A program made the translations under genes and the position numbers. From Streptosporangium roseum DSM 43021 (GTDB lineage: Bacteria > Actinomycetota > Actinomycetes > Streptosporangiales > Streptosporangiaceae): a stretch of 64,000 bases of DNA. Shown here piece after piece: positions 18,586 through 33,926 of the stretch (its first letter is position 1; every line of letters starts with the position of its first letter). The stretch spans positions 9,858,001 to 9,922,000 of the forward strand of contig NC_013595.1 of NCBI RefSeq assembly GCF_000024865.1. Direction: 5' to 3'. The notes under the pieces were generated by a model, which was not told the DNA's origin, searched no databases, and saw nothing but the letters and a program-made list of their open reading frames with translations.

Positions 18586-19182
18586 ATGACCTCCCGTGAC
18601 CCCGCCTTACCGGGCCACCACGCCCCGGCCATGCGCGCGTCCGACGCCGACCGCGACCGCGTGGCCGCGGTGCTCGCCGAAGCCCTCGCCACCGGCCGTC
18701 TGACCAGCCTCGAACACGCCGACCGGCTGCAGGCCACCTACGACTCCGTCACGCTGGGCGAGCTCGCTCCGATCACCCACGACCTGCCCGACGTCACCGC
18801 CACGGCCCACGGGCCCGCCATCGTCCGGCATGAGGTGCGCGCCGTCTTCAGCAAGGTCGTCCGGGGCGGCCGCTGGATCGCCGGACGCCACACGGCGCTG
18901 AACGCCACGTTCGGCGCGCTGATCGTCGACCTGTCCGACGCGGTGCTCCCCGGCCGTGAGATCACCCTTGAGGTCAACTCCTCCTTCGGCAAGCTGATCG
19001 TCAGGGTGCCGGAGAACGCCCATGTCATCGACGAGGTCAGCGCGCTGTTCGCCAAGAGGCACATCTCGGGCGGCCACGGCGACGAGGGCGGCCCGGTCAT
19101 CCGCGTCGTCGGCCGGGCCACCTTCGGGAAGATCATCGTCGCGCGGGAGAGAACCGACTGGAATCTCCCCGACAGGTCCTGA
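18586..19182 (+). CDS. DUF1707 and LiaF-like domain protein
   Basis: A 198-residue soluble protein. An N-terminal DUF1707 module (MRASDADRDRVAAVLAEALA, about residues 16-35, through LQATYDSV) is followed by a C-terminal part with FGALIVDLSDA and SSFGKLIVRVPENAHV repeats like the cell-wall-stress (LiaF/DUF2154-type) beta domain. Such proteins are common in actinomycetes and are thought to be envelope-stress associated; the exact function is unknown. Expression is probably leaderless and shares a control region with the radical SAM gene. Confidence 0.85.
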   Translation: MTSRDPALPGHHAPAMRASDADRDRVAAVLAEALATGRLTSLEHADRLQATYDSVTLGELAPITHDLPDVTATAHGPAIVRHEVRAVFSKVVRGGRWIAGRHTALNATFGALIVDLSDAVLPGREITLEVNSSFGKLIVRVPENAHVIDEVSALFAKRHISGGHGDEGGPVIRVVGRATFGKIIVARERTDWNLPDRS

Positions 19183-19254
19183 TCCCCCCGGTTGACCCAT
19201 CCGGCGCCAACCCCGCCTACGATGCGGACAGACCATCCCGCACGAGGTGACCGC

Positions 19255-20289
19255 TTGCCTGATACCGACGCTCCCGGCGCCATGCCGGTCGCCTTGGACG
19301 CGATGGGCGGCGACCACGCCCCTGACGAGATCGTCGCGGGGGCCGTACACGCGGTGCGAGAACACGGGGTCCGTGTCGTCCTCGTCGGTGCCCCCCGCCC
19401 CCTCATGGAGGCGCTCTCCGTCCACGACGCGCTCACCGAGGTCCCGATCATCCGGGCCGAGGAGGCCCTGGCCATGGACGAGGGCGCCCTCGCCAGCCTC
19501 CGCCGCCCCCGCTCCAGCATCGCCGTCGCCTGCCATCTCGTACGGCGAGGCGAGGCCTCCGCCGTGGTCTCCGCCGGATCCACCGCCGGAATCGTGGCCA
19601 CCGGCAAGCTCCGGCTCCGCAGCCAGCCCGGCGTGCTCAGGCCCGCCATCACCGTCGCCCTGCCCACCCGGCCCACCCCCACCGTCCTGCTGGACGCGGG
19701 AGCGAACGCCGAGGTGAAGCCGGAGATGCTGGTGCAGTTCGCGCACCTGGGCGCCGCCTACGCGGAGACCGTCCTGGAGATCGCCGAGCCCAGGATCGGC
19801 CTGCTGACCATCGGCAGCGAGCCGGAGAAGGGCAACAAGCTCGTCAAGCGGGCACACGAGCTGCTGTCGGCCGCTCCCGGCCTGAACTTCGCCGGCAACA
19901 TCGAGGGGCACGACCTGCTCACCCGGACGGTGGACGTCATCGTCACCGACGGCTTCACCGGCAACGTGGCGCTCAAGACCATGGAGGGCAGCGTCCGCTA
20001 CGCCTTCGCCGAGCTCCGCGACACGATCAGCGAGAGCCGCGCGGCCCGGCTGGGCGGAATGCTGCAGAGAAAACGCATCAGGGGGCTCAACCAGCGGCTG
20101 GACCCCGAGGTCCACGGCGGCGCCGTGCTGCTCGGACTCAACGGCACCGTGGTCATCGCCCACGGCTCCTCACAGGCCAAAGGGGTCAGCGCCGCCTGCG
20201 TGCTCGCCGCCGGGCTGGCCCGGCAGGGCGTGGTCACCCGCATCGGCGAACGCCTGGCCGCCGCCCCCCGGCCGCACCGCCTCTGGTAG
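19255..20289 (+). CDS. plsX: phosphate acyltransferase PlsX
   Basis: A 344-residue peripheral membrane enzyme that converts acyl-ACP to acyl-phosphate for phosphatidic acid synthesis. VALDAMGGDHAP near the start, SAGSTAGIVATGK (about residue 102), IEGHDLLTRTVDVIVTDGFTGNVALK and the C-terminal HGSSQAKGV region are PlsX hallmarks. The start is a TTG with GAGGTGA just upstream; an ATG nine codons later and one upstream are alternatives. It is not beside rnc/fabD/rpmF genes, so a second plsX elsewhere is possible. The stop codon lies in a duplicated 34-bp segment. Confidence 0.88.
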   Translation: MPDTDAPGAMPVALDAMGGDHAPDEIVAGAVHAVREHGVRVVLVGAPRPLMEALSVHDALTEVPIIRAEEALAMDEGALASLRRPRSSIAVACHLVRRGEASAVVSAGSTAGIVATGKLRLRSQPGVLRPAITVALPTRPTPTVLLDAGANAEVKPEMLVQFAHLGAAYAETVLEIAEPRIGLLTIGSEPEKGNKLVKRAHELLSAAPGLNFAGNIEGHDLLTRTVDVIVTDGFTGNVALKTMEGSVRYAFAELRDTISESRAARLGGMLQRKRIRGLNQRLDPEVHGGAVLLGLNGTVVIAHGSSQAKGVSAACVLAAGLARQGVVTRIGERLAAAPRPHRLW

Positions 20290-20324
20290 CTCCCCTCGCC
20301 CCCGGCCGCACCGCCTCTGGTAGC
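20265..20324 (+). repeat. 34-bp-period duplication across the plsX stop codon
   Basis: CCCCGGCCGCACCGCCTCTG followed by GTAGC occurs twice, and each copy contains the TAG. Confidence 0.88.
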
Positions 20325-20511
20325 CCCCTCGGCCCCTACGGCCGGCTCTCTCCGGCGGTTCCCGGCCCCGCGGCCCCTTGACTGTCCAGGGGTCTCCGAC
20401 GGCCCCCGCGGCTTTCGACGCCCGCGAGGCCCCGTCCGCGCGGGCTCCCCGCCCTCCGGCGACCCCCCGCGTAATGTGGGAGGACCCACACGAATCTCGG
20501 GGGGGGGACGC

Positions 20512-22865
20512 GTGGAGCAGCCGGCGGAGCAGGGGCTGACCACCGCGGAGGTCGCCGAGCGGGTGGCGCGGGACCAGGTCAACGTGGTCCGGCGCCGGTC
20601 GAGCAGATCGCTTCCGGCGATCATCCGGGCCAACGTCCTCACCCTGTTCAACGCGGTGATCGGCGTCCTGTGGATTCTGATCATGATCTTCGGGCAGTGG
20701 CAGGACGGGCTCTTCGGCGCGGTGGTGGTGGCCAACTCGGCGATCGGCATCGTCCAGGAGCTCCGCGCCAAACGCACCCTGGACCACCTCGCCGTCGTCA
20801 ACGAGGCCCCCGTCAAGGTCCGCCGGGACGGCGCCGACACCTGGATCCCACCCCGGCGGATCGTGCTCGGCGACCTCATCCTGCTCGCCTCCGGCGACCA
20901 GCTCCAGGTCGACGGCCGGGTGGTGGGCACCGACGGGCTGGAGGTGGACGAGTCCCTGCTCACCGGTGAGGCCGACCCCGTCCACAAGCGCCCCGGCGAC
21001 CAGGTGCTCTCCGGCAGCTTCGTCGTCGCCGGCGCCGGCTCGTACGTCGCGACCGAGGTGGGCGGCGACGCCTACGCGGCCAGGCTCGCCGACGAGGCCA
21101 GCAAGTTCAACCTGTCCCACTCGGAGCTGCGCGCCGGCGTCAACAGGTTCATCAAATACATCACCTGGCTGATCGTCCCGATCGGCGCGCTGCTCCTCTG
21201 GAGCCAGGTCAGCAGGACGAGCGACTTCGGCCAGGCCATCACCGGCGCGGTGGCGGGCATCGTCACCATGATCCCCGAAGGCCTGGTCCTGATGACCAGC
21301 ATCGCCTTCGCCGTCGGGGTGATCCGGCTGGGCAGGCGCCGCTGCCTGGTCCAGGAGCTGCCCGCCATCGAGGTCCTGGCCCGGGTGGACGTGCTCTGCC
21401 TGGACAAGACCGGCACGCTCACCGCGGGCGGCATGAGCCTCGACCGGGTGCGCCCGCTCCGCGACGACCTGCCCGTCGACGAGGCCCTCAGCGCGCTGGC
21501 CCACCTGGACCCGGACCCCAACCCCACCGCCCAGGCCGTCCGGTCCGCATACCCCGACCCTCCCGGCTGGAGCACCGGCCTCAAGGTGCCCTTCTCCTCG
21601 GCCCGCAAATGGAGCGGGGCGGAGTTCGCCGGGCACGGCGCCTGGGTGCTCGGCGCCGCCGACGTCCTGCTCACCCCGGGCACCCCGGAGTACGACGAGG
21701 CCGAGGAGACGGCCGCCACCGGCCTCCGCGTGCTCGCCCTGGTCCGGGTCGCCTCACTGCGGGACCCCGACGACCTCGGCCCCGTCGAGGCGGCGGCCGT
21801 CATCGCCCTCAAGCAGCGGATCCGCCCCGAGGCGGCCGCCACCCTCGGATACTTCGCCCAGCAGGGCGTCACCATAAAGATCATCTCTGGCGACAACCCC
21901 GAGTCGGTCTCGGCCATCGCCCTGTCCCTCGGCGTCCCCGGCGGGGACCACGCGGTGGACGCCCGCGTCCTGCCGGAGAACGACCCCGGGAAGCTGGCGG
22001 AGATCCTGGACGCCAACACCGTCTTCGGCCGGGTCACCCCGCACCAGAAACGCTCGTTCGTCGGCGCCCTCCAGTCACGCGGTCACACGGTTGCGATGAC
22101 CGGCGACGGCGTCAACGACGTGCTCGCGCTCAAGGACGCCGACCTCGGCGTGGCGATGGGCTCGGGCAGCGGCGCCGCCCGGTCGGTCGCCCAGATCGTG
22201 CTGATGGACGACGACTTCGCCGGCCTGCCCGCGGTGGTGGCGGAGGGCCGCCGGGTCCTGGCCAACATCGAGCGCGTCTCCACCCTCTTCCTCACCAAGA
22301 CCTTCTACGCCATCGTCCTGTCCCTGCTCACCGGCGTCGTCGGGCTCGCCTTCCCGTTCGCCCCCCGGCACTCCACCCTGGTCAACGCGCTGACGATCGG
22401 CATCCCGGCGTTCTTCCTGGCACTCGCGCCGAGCAGCGAACGGGCCAGGGCCGGCTTCGTGCCACGCGTGCTCCGGCTGGCGGTCCCCGCCGGAGTCATC
22501 TGCGCGATCGCCGTCTACCTGTCGTACTGGGCCGCCCAGACCGGCTCCTCCACCCTGGAGGAGGACCGCACCTCAGCGGTGATCACGTTGTTCGTCACCA
22601 CGTGGTGGGTGCTGGTGCTGATCGCCAGGCCGTACGTATGGTGGCGCGTCGCGCTGGTGACCTCCATGGCCGCGCTGTTCGCGCTCGCCCTCGCCGCGCC
22701 GCTCACCCGGGACTTCTTCGCGCTCGCCCCCGGCGACCTGAGCAACGACCTCGTCGCGGCCGGGCTCGGGGTGGCCGGCGTGGCCGCGCTGACGGCAGTT
22801 TTCAAGATCATGCGATCACCCGACATATCGCCGGGTCAGGGCCGGTCAAACGATACCCTTGAGTC

Positions 22866-22869
<4 letters not shown>
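20512..22869 (+). CDS. cation-translocating P-type ATPase
   Basis: A 785-residue P-type ATPase. The A-domain TGE is in LLTGEADP, the phosphorylated Asp is D298 in DKTGTLT, and the hinge is TGDGVNDVLALKDADLG. There are two N-terminal and about six C-terminal helices, and PEGL in the fourth. Lacking an N-terminal CxxC domain and a CPx motif, it is not a heavy-metal (P1B) pump; it resembles Ca2+/Mg2+-type (P2/P3) pumps, but the ion is not certain. The GTG follows a G-rich ribosome site. Its stop overlaps the argS start (ATGA), so the two are probably translated in tandem. Confidence 0.9.
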
Positions 22870-24620
<1,751 letters not shown>

Positions 24621-24628
24621 GTTATCCA

Positions 24629-24671
24629 CCGGATGATCGCCTTGATTCACCAAATCAAGGCGATCATCCGG
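24629..24671. terminator. argS terminator hairpin
   Basis: CCGGATGATCGCCTTGATT and its exact complement are separated by a 5-nt loop, starting eight bases after the argS stop. Confidence 0.85.
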
Positions 24672-24703
24672 CAAAGTTGGGTTCGGCGCGCCTCCCGACG
24701 GGG

Positions 24704-26092
24704 ATGACCGAGGCGCACTACGCTGGCGCGGTCATCGGTCACAACTTCGGAGAGTTCTCTGCCTTGAGCACCGACCTGACCGCGAGTTCCCACGTCGGGA
24801 CGGAGTTGCACCGCTACGCCGAGGCACTCCTGGCGAACCTGGCCGCCGACGCGGCCCTCTCCATGACGCCGCCGGAGTTCCCGGACGCGACCGACCACTG
24901 GCTGGCCCCGGCGGTCGAGGCACTCGTTCTGCTCATGCGCGGCGAAGACGCACTCGAACCCCTCGGCCGCGCCGCCCAGCTCGACGGGCAGCGGACCGCG
25001 CTCTTCCTCTGCCTGGCCCTGGCCGTCTCGGGTCAGGGCGACCAGATCCACGCCTCCTGGCTGGGCATCGCCTTCGGCGAGATGGCCGTGGACCGTCCGG
25101 TGACCCACGGCCAGCGTGCGCTCTGGCTCGCCGCCGCCAGAGGAGCGTACGGCCCCGCAGGCAAGATCTTCGTGCTCCGCAAGCTCGACGCGGTGGCCGC
25201 CACCTCGGAGGCCGAGCCCGACCGGTGGCTGAGCGCGCTGACCCCGCACGAGCCGTCGATGGTGGTGCCGCCCTCCCTGGTCGACTTCCCCGAGCTCGCC
25301 GAGCTACCCGAGCTGGCCGAGCCCGTCCAGGCCGCCGACCAGCTGACCCGCCTGCTCGGCCGCTGCATCGAGATCACTTCGACCCGGGAGGGGACCGGCG
25401 GGAAGCTGGCCAACCGCGCGAGCAGGCCCGCCGCCGTGTGGACCGAGGGCGAGCCGCTGACGGTGCTGCGCCATCTGATCGGCTCGGGTGGCCCCGAGGG
25501 TCCGATGAACTCGCTCACCGGTCACCTGCTCGGCGACCTGCAGCCCGGCTCCGACCCGCATCTCGCCGCCATCGCGCTGCACATGGCCGCGCCGACCGTA
25601 CGGACCGCCGCCGAGCGCCTCGTCCAGGCCACCCAGGTCGATCCGCCGCAGTCGGTCACCATGCCACTGCTGGGACACCGTGTGGTGCTCCGGCCGGAGG
25701 GCCCGGACGCCGAATCGCTGGCCGCCGCCGAAAAGCGCATCACCGTCGAAGGGGTGCCCGTCCGTGGCCGGCCCTGGCCCGCCTACGTACTGCTCGCCCT
25801 CGGCGTGGTGGCCCTGGTGGCCGCGCTTGTCACCCCGGTGCCACTGCCACTCACAGCGCTCGCGGTGGTCCTGCTCGCAGCGGGGGGCCACCAGCTCTGG
25901 CGCCGCCGCAGGCGCGAGCAGGCAGACGCCGAATATGTCACCGCACAGGTCGCCGAGCTGCGCGAGCTGGCCGAGGGCGCCGTGTGGGCCCTGCACGAAT
26001 ACGCTCGCGAGAGCGAGAAGCGCGCCCAGACCGCCACCTCGGACCTGGCCGAACTGAGCCGCGTGCTCCGCAGGGGCCCCCGCGCGGGATAG
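24704..26092 (+). CDS. membrane-anchored protein of unknown function
   Basis: About 462 residues. A soluble, Leu/Ala-rich alpha-helical N-terminal region of about 350 residues is followed by two adjacent membrane helices (PAYVLLALGVVALVAALV and PLTALAVVLLAAGG, about 358-400), an Arg-rich turn and a C-terminal coiled-coil-like helix (AELRELAEGAVWALHEYARE). No family is recognised. The start is uncertain: a TTG at 24764 has a good site (GGAGAG, 9 nt), whereas the ATG used here has none; the shorter form would lose 20 residues. Confidence 0.75.
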   Translation: MTEAHYAGAVIGHNFGEFSALSTDLTASSHVGTELHRYAEALLANLAADAALSMTPPEFPDATDHWLAPAVEALVLLMRGEDALEPLGRAAQLDGQRTALFLCLALAVSGQGDQIHASWLGIAFGEMAVDRPVTHGQRALWLAAARGAYGPAGKIFVLRKLDAVAATSEAEPDRWLSALTPHEPSMVVPPSLVDFPELAELPELAEPVQAADQLTRLLGRCIEITSTREGTGGKLANRASRPAAVWTEGEPLTVLRHLIGSGGPEGPMNSLTGHLLGDLQPGSDPHLAAIALHMAAPTVRTAAERLVQATQVDPPQSVTMPLLGHRVVLRPEGPDAESLAAAEKRITVEGVPVRGRPWPAYVLLALGVVALVAALVTPVPLPLTALAVVLLAAGGHQLWRRRRREQADAEYVTAQVAELRELAEGAVWALHEYARESEKRAQTATSDLAELSRVLRRGPRAG

Positions 26093-26096
26093 CAGG

Positions 26097-26500
26097 AGGC
26101 CGCCGGGTCCGGGAAGCACGGAACACCAGGTCCGGGTAGGACAGGAACACCAGTCCCGGGGAGCATGGGGACCGGGCCCGGGGAGCACGGCGACCAGGTC
26201 CGGGAAGCATGGGGATCGGATTCGGGAAGCACGACAGCCAGGTCCGGGGGACACGGGGACCGGTCCGGAAAGCATGGGGCCGGGACCGGTCCGGGAACCG
26301 GATTCGGGAAGCACGACAGCCAGGTCCGGGGGACACGGGGACCGGTCCGGAAAGCATGGGGCCGGGACCGGTCCGGAAAGCATGAGGCCGGGACCGGTCC
26401 GGGAAACATGGGGACCGGATTCGGGGAGCATGGGGACATCAGAGCCGGGGAACACGGGAACGCCGGGTCCAGGAAGGACCAGAACGCCGGAAGGCACGTT
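26097..26500. repeat. 400-bp field of degenerate short repeats with an exact 78-bp duplication
   Basis: Many variants of GGTCCGGGAAGCATGGGGACC-like words (about 20 bp) are strung together. One block is an exact 78-bp duplication (26217-26294 and 26299-26376, period 82). Long open frames cross it on both strands but encode only Pro/Gly/Arg low complexity, so I treat it as non-coding. Confidence 0.85.
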
Positions 26501-26533
26501 CCAATCTTCCCTGTCGTTCCGGGTATCACGGGA

Positions 26534-26926
26534 TCAGCCGGTGGTGATCTCCACCTCGGCCGGAGCCAGCAGGAAGACCTTCTCCGCGATGCGCTCGATG
26601 CGCCCCTCGCAGCCGTAGGCCAGGCCCGCGGCGAAGTCGACCATCCGGGTGGCCTCAGCCGTGCTCATGACGTTGACGTCCATGATGACTGTCTGGCCGT
26701 CACGGAAGTGCCGTCCGATGATCGGAGCGTCGTTGTACTTCCTGGGCGTCAGCATCACGATCCGTGAGGGCTCGCTCATCGAACGCCAGCGCTTGGCCGC
26801 ACGCTCCGAAGCGGGCTGCCAGTCCTCGCCCTCACCCTCGACTTCGTCCTCGTAGTCATAGGACTCGTCGTAATCCTCTGCTCCACCCAGGCCAAGGTAG
26901 GTCGCCACCTTGCGCACTGCCCCCAT
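26534..26926 (-). CDS. sepF: SepF-family cell division protein
   Basis: A 130-residue protein with an N-terminal amphipathic membrane-binding helix (MGAVRKVATYLGLGG), an acidic linker and the SepF domain (RIVMLTPRKYNDAPIIGRHF, then VIMDVNVMSTAEATRMVDFAAGLAYG). SepF anchors FtsZ to the membrane in Gram-positives. Length is slightly short. The gene stands alone, away from ftsZ and the division cluster, so it may be one of several SepF-like paralogues known in actinomycetes. AGGAAAGGA precedes the ATG. Confidence 0.9.
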   Translation of the reverse strand: MGAVRKVATYLGLGGAEDYDESYDYEDEVEGEGEDWQPASERAAKRWRSMSEPSRIVMLTPRKYNDAPIIGRHFRDGQTVIMDVNVMSTAEATRMVDFAAGLAYGCEGRIERIAEKVFLLAPAEVEITTG

Positions 26927-27102
26927 CGGCTCGTCCTTTCCTCAGGACCACGCCGCAGCCGGCTTGTCCTACACCTTGGACGGTAACCGACGGCCAGAAG
27001 TTCGCCGTGCGACACGCCCAACGCTTATTACCACTTTGTACGGCTAGCGCACTGGTTTGCCTGGCCCTCATACCCGCTTTCGGCCGAATATTGTCGATCA
27101 GT

Positions 27103-27108
27103 TAAAAT
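27103..27108 (+). promoter_or_regulatory. -10 box for leaderless PhzF-family mRNA
   Basis: TAAAAT lies six bases before the ATG in an AT-rich gap, with no ribosome site. Confidence 0.45.
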
Positions 27109-27114
27109 TACTTC

Positions 27115-27903
27115 ATGCGTATCTATACGGTCGATTCATTTACCGACCAATTTTCCAAGGGTAACCCTGCGGGGGTCTGCCTGCTCGACAATCCGGTTCC
27201 GGATGCCTGGATGCAGTCCATCGCAGCGGAGATGAGGCACTCCGAGACGGCCTTCGTGCTTGAAGGGGAAGACGGCGAGCCGTATTCGCTCCGTTGGTTC
27301 ACACCGGTGGTCGAGGTGGCCCTGTGCGGGCACGCCACCCTGGCCGCGGCACATGTGCTGTATTCCACAGGATCAGCCCCGGAAACCCTTGAGTTCTCAA
27401 CAAAGAGTGGGATTCTGTCCGTGACCAGGGACGGAACGGGTCTAATCAGCATGGACTTCCCGGCGAAGGTCCTGCAGGAGACGGGCCCGCCGGACGGTCT
27501 GGCGGCGGCGCTGGGGGTCGAGCCTGTCTGGGTCGGCAAGAACGACTGGGACTATCTGGTGGAGGTCGACTCCGAGGAGGCCGTACGCGCCGCCTCCCCT
27601 GACTTCCTCGCGCTGGAGAAGGTGGATGCCCGGGGGACCATCGTGACGGCTCCCGCGTCGATCCCCGGTGTCGACTACGTCTCCCGATTCTTCGCTCCGA
27701 GGGTCGGTGTCAACGAGGACCCGGTGACCGGTTCCGCCCACTGCGCCCTGGCCCCCTACTGGACGGGCAAGCTCGGCTTGGCCTCCCTGGTCGGCGCCCA
27801 GCTCTCCCAGCGGGGCGGTGTGATCCACACGACGGTGCGAGGTGACCGGGTCGAGCTGAGCGGACATGCGGTGACTGTGCTCTCCGGAAAACTCCACGTC
27901 TGA
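27115..27903 (+). CDS. PhzF family isomerase/epimerase
   Basis: A 262-residue protein of the PhzF/diaminopimelate-epimerase fold. SKGNPAGVCLL (15-25), HSETAFVL with the catalytic-type Glu near residue 44, VEVALCGHATLAAAHVL and NEDPVTGSAHCALAPYW are family marks. PhzF itself isomerises a phenazine precursor, but most homologues have unknown substrates; there are no phenazine genes here, so phenazine synthesis is not implied. It is a monocistron facing the rRNA operon terminator. Confidence 0.9.
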   Translation: MRIYTVDSFTDQFSKGNPAGVCLLDNPVPDAWMQSIAAEMRHSETAFVLEGEDGEPYSLRWFTPVVEVALCGHATLAAAHVLYSTGSAPETLEFSTKSGILSVTRDGTGLISMDFPAKVLQETGPPDGLAAALGVEPVWVGKNDWDYLVEVDSEEAVRAASPDFLALEKVDARGTIVTAPASIPGVDYVSRFFAPRVGVNEDPVTGSAHCALAPYWTGKLGLASLVGAQLSQRGGVIHTTVRGDRVELSGHAVTVLSGKLHV

Positions 27904-28103
27904 AGAACGTAGCCGACCGGGTGCAGAGTTCCGGCCGGCCGTACAGAGGAGCAGGATCCGGCACCAAGGACCAGCTCAGAGCGAGCAGGCAGGCCGCCGG
28001 CAAAAGAGCCTGCGGGAAAGAGGCCCCGAAAAGAGGCCGCGGAAAGAGGCCACGGGAAAGCGCCGGCCGAAAAGGCCCGCCGGAAAAAGCCCGGAAAAAC
28101 AGA

Positions 28104-28129
28104 AAAGGCCACCCCGAAGGGTGGCCTTT
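28104..28129 (-). terminator. rRNA operon terminator
   Basis: AAAGGCCACCC and GGGTGGCCTTT flank a 4-nt loop just after 5S rRNA on the minus strand. A T-rich tract (TCTGTTTTT) follows, a classic intrinsic terminator. Confidence 0.9.
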
Positions 28130-28141
28130 CCCAAAGATTGT

Positions 28142-28258
28142 CCGGCGGCGACCTACTCTCCCACACCGTCCCCGGTGCAGTACCATCGGCGCTGAAGAGC
28201 TTAACTTCCGGGTTCGGAATGTAACCGGGTGTTTCCCCTTCGCCATAACCGCCGTAAC
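28142..28258 (-). rRNA. rrf: 5S ribosomal RNA
   Basis: About 117 nt on the minus strand with the conserved CCGAACCCGGAAGTTAAG and GGGAGAGTAGG segments. The ends GTTACGGCGG and CGCCGCC form helix I. Last gene of the rRNA operon; ends are approximate to a few bases. Confidence 0.95.
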
Positions 28259-28303
28259 ACTATGAAACTGTCAAACACACACGGTGCCTGCTGTTTCAGA
28301 ATC

Positions 28304-33512
<5,209 letters not shown>

Positions 33513-33579
33513 ACGCGTTCTCCGTCGCCGTGACCGTGGTCCCGACTTCGGGGCGTTTCGTTCGTTCCGTTGTGTCTTT

Positions 33580-33608
33580 ATTCTTTCAGGCCCGCTTTTT
33601 CGTGTCAA
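33580..33608 (-). promoter_or_regulatory. rRNA operon promoter (candidate)
   Basis: On the minus strand TTGACA, a 17-bp spacer and AAGAAT lie about 215 bp upstream of mature 16S. The AT-rich spacing and perfect -35 fit a strong vegetative promoter. Further promoters may lie up to 33850. Confidence 0.55.
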
Positions 33609-33913
33609 ACCGGCCCGTTTGGAACCACTTGACTTGATCTAGCTGGACTTACCAGAATTCCGACCACCCCGTTTCCGGGGCAACCCCTCAAACTTACCAG
33701 CCTCTGAGCGGCTCTGCGAACCGATCTTTGGGACCGTTGGTTTCAAAGGGATTACCGGCAAACACGGAGCAAGCCACACCGAAGTCACCAGAGTGATTGG
33801 AGTGGTTTGCGCCGGACCTTGCCGACCTCGAAAGATTAGCAGTCCTCCAAGACCGCTCGGGACGGAACGGCGAAGCCCGCCGAACTGTCCCGGGCCGGGC
33901 CCGGCGGGAAACA

Positions 33914-33919
33914 TAGACT
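33914..33919 (+). promoter_or_regulatory. -10 box for leaderless oligopeptidase mRNA
   Basis: TAGACT lies seven bases before the GTG start; no ribosome site is seen. Confidence 0.45.
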
Positions 33920-33926
33920 CGACCGG

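Noticed and set aside
25304..26767. Long Pro/Gly/Arg-rich frames on both strands of the repeat field
   Set aside because: They are by-products of GC-rich repeats, overlap real genes and have no start signals.
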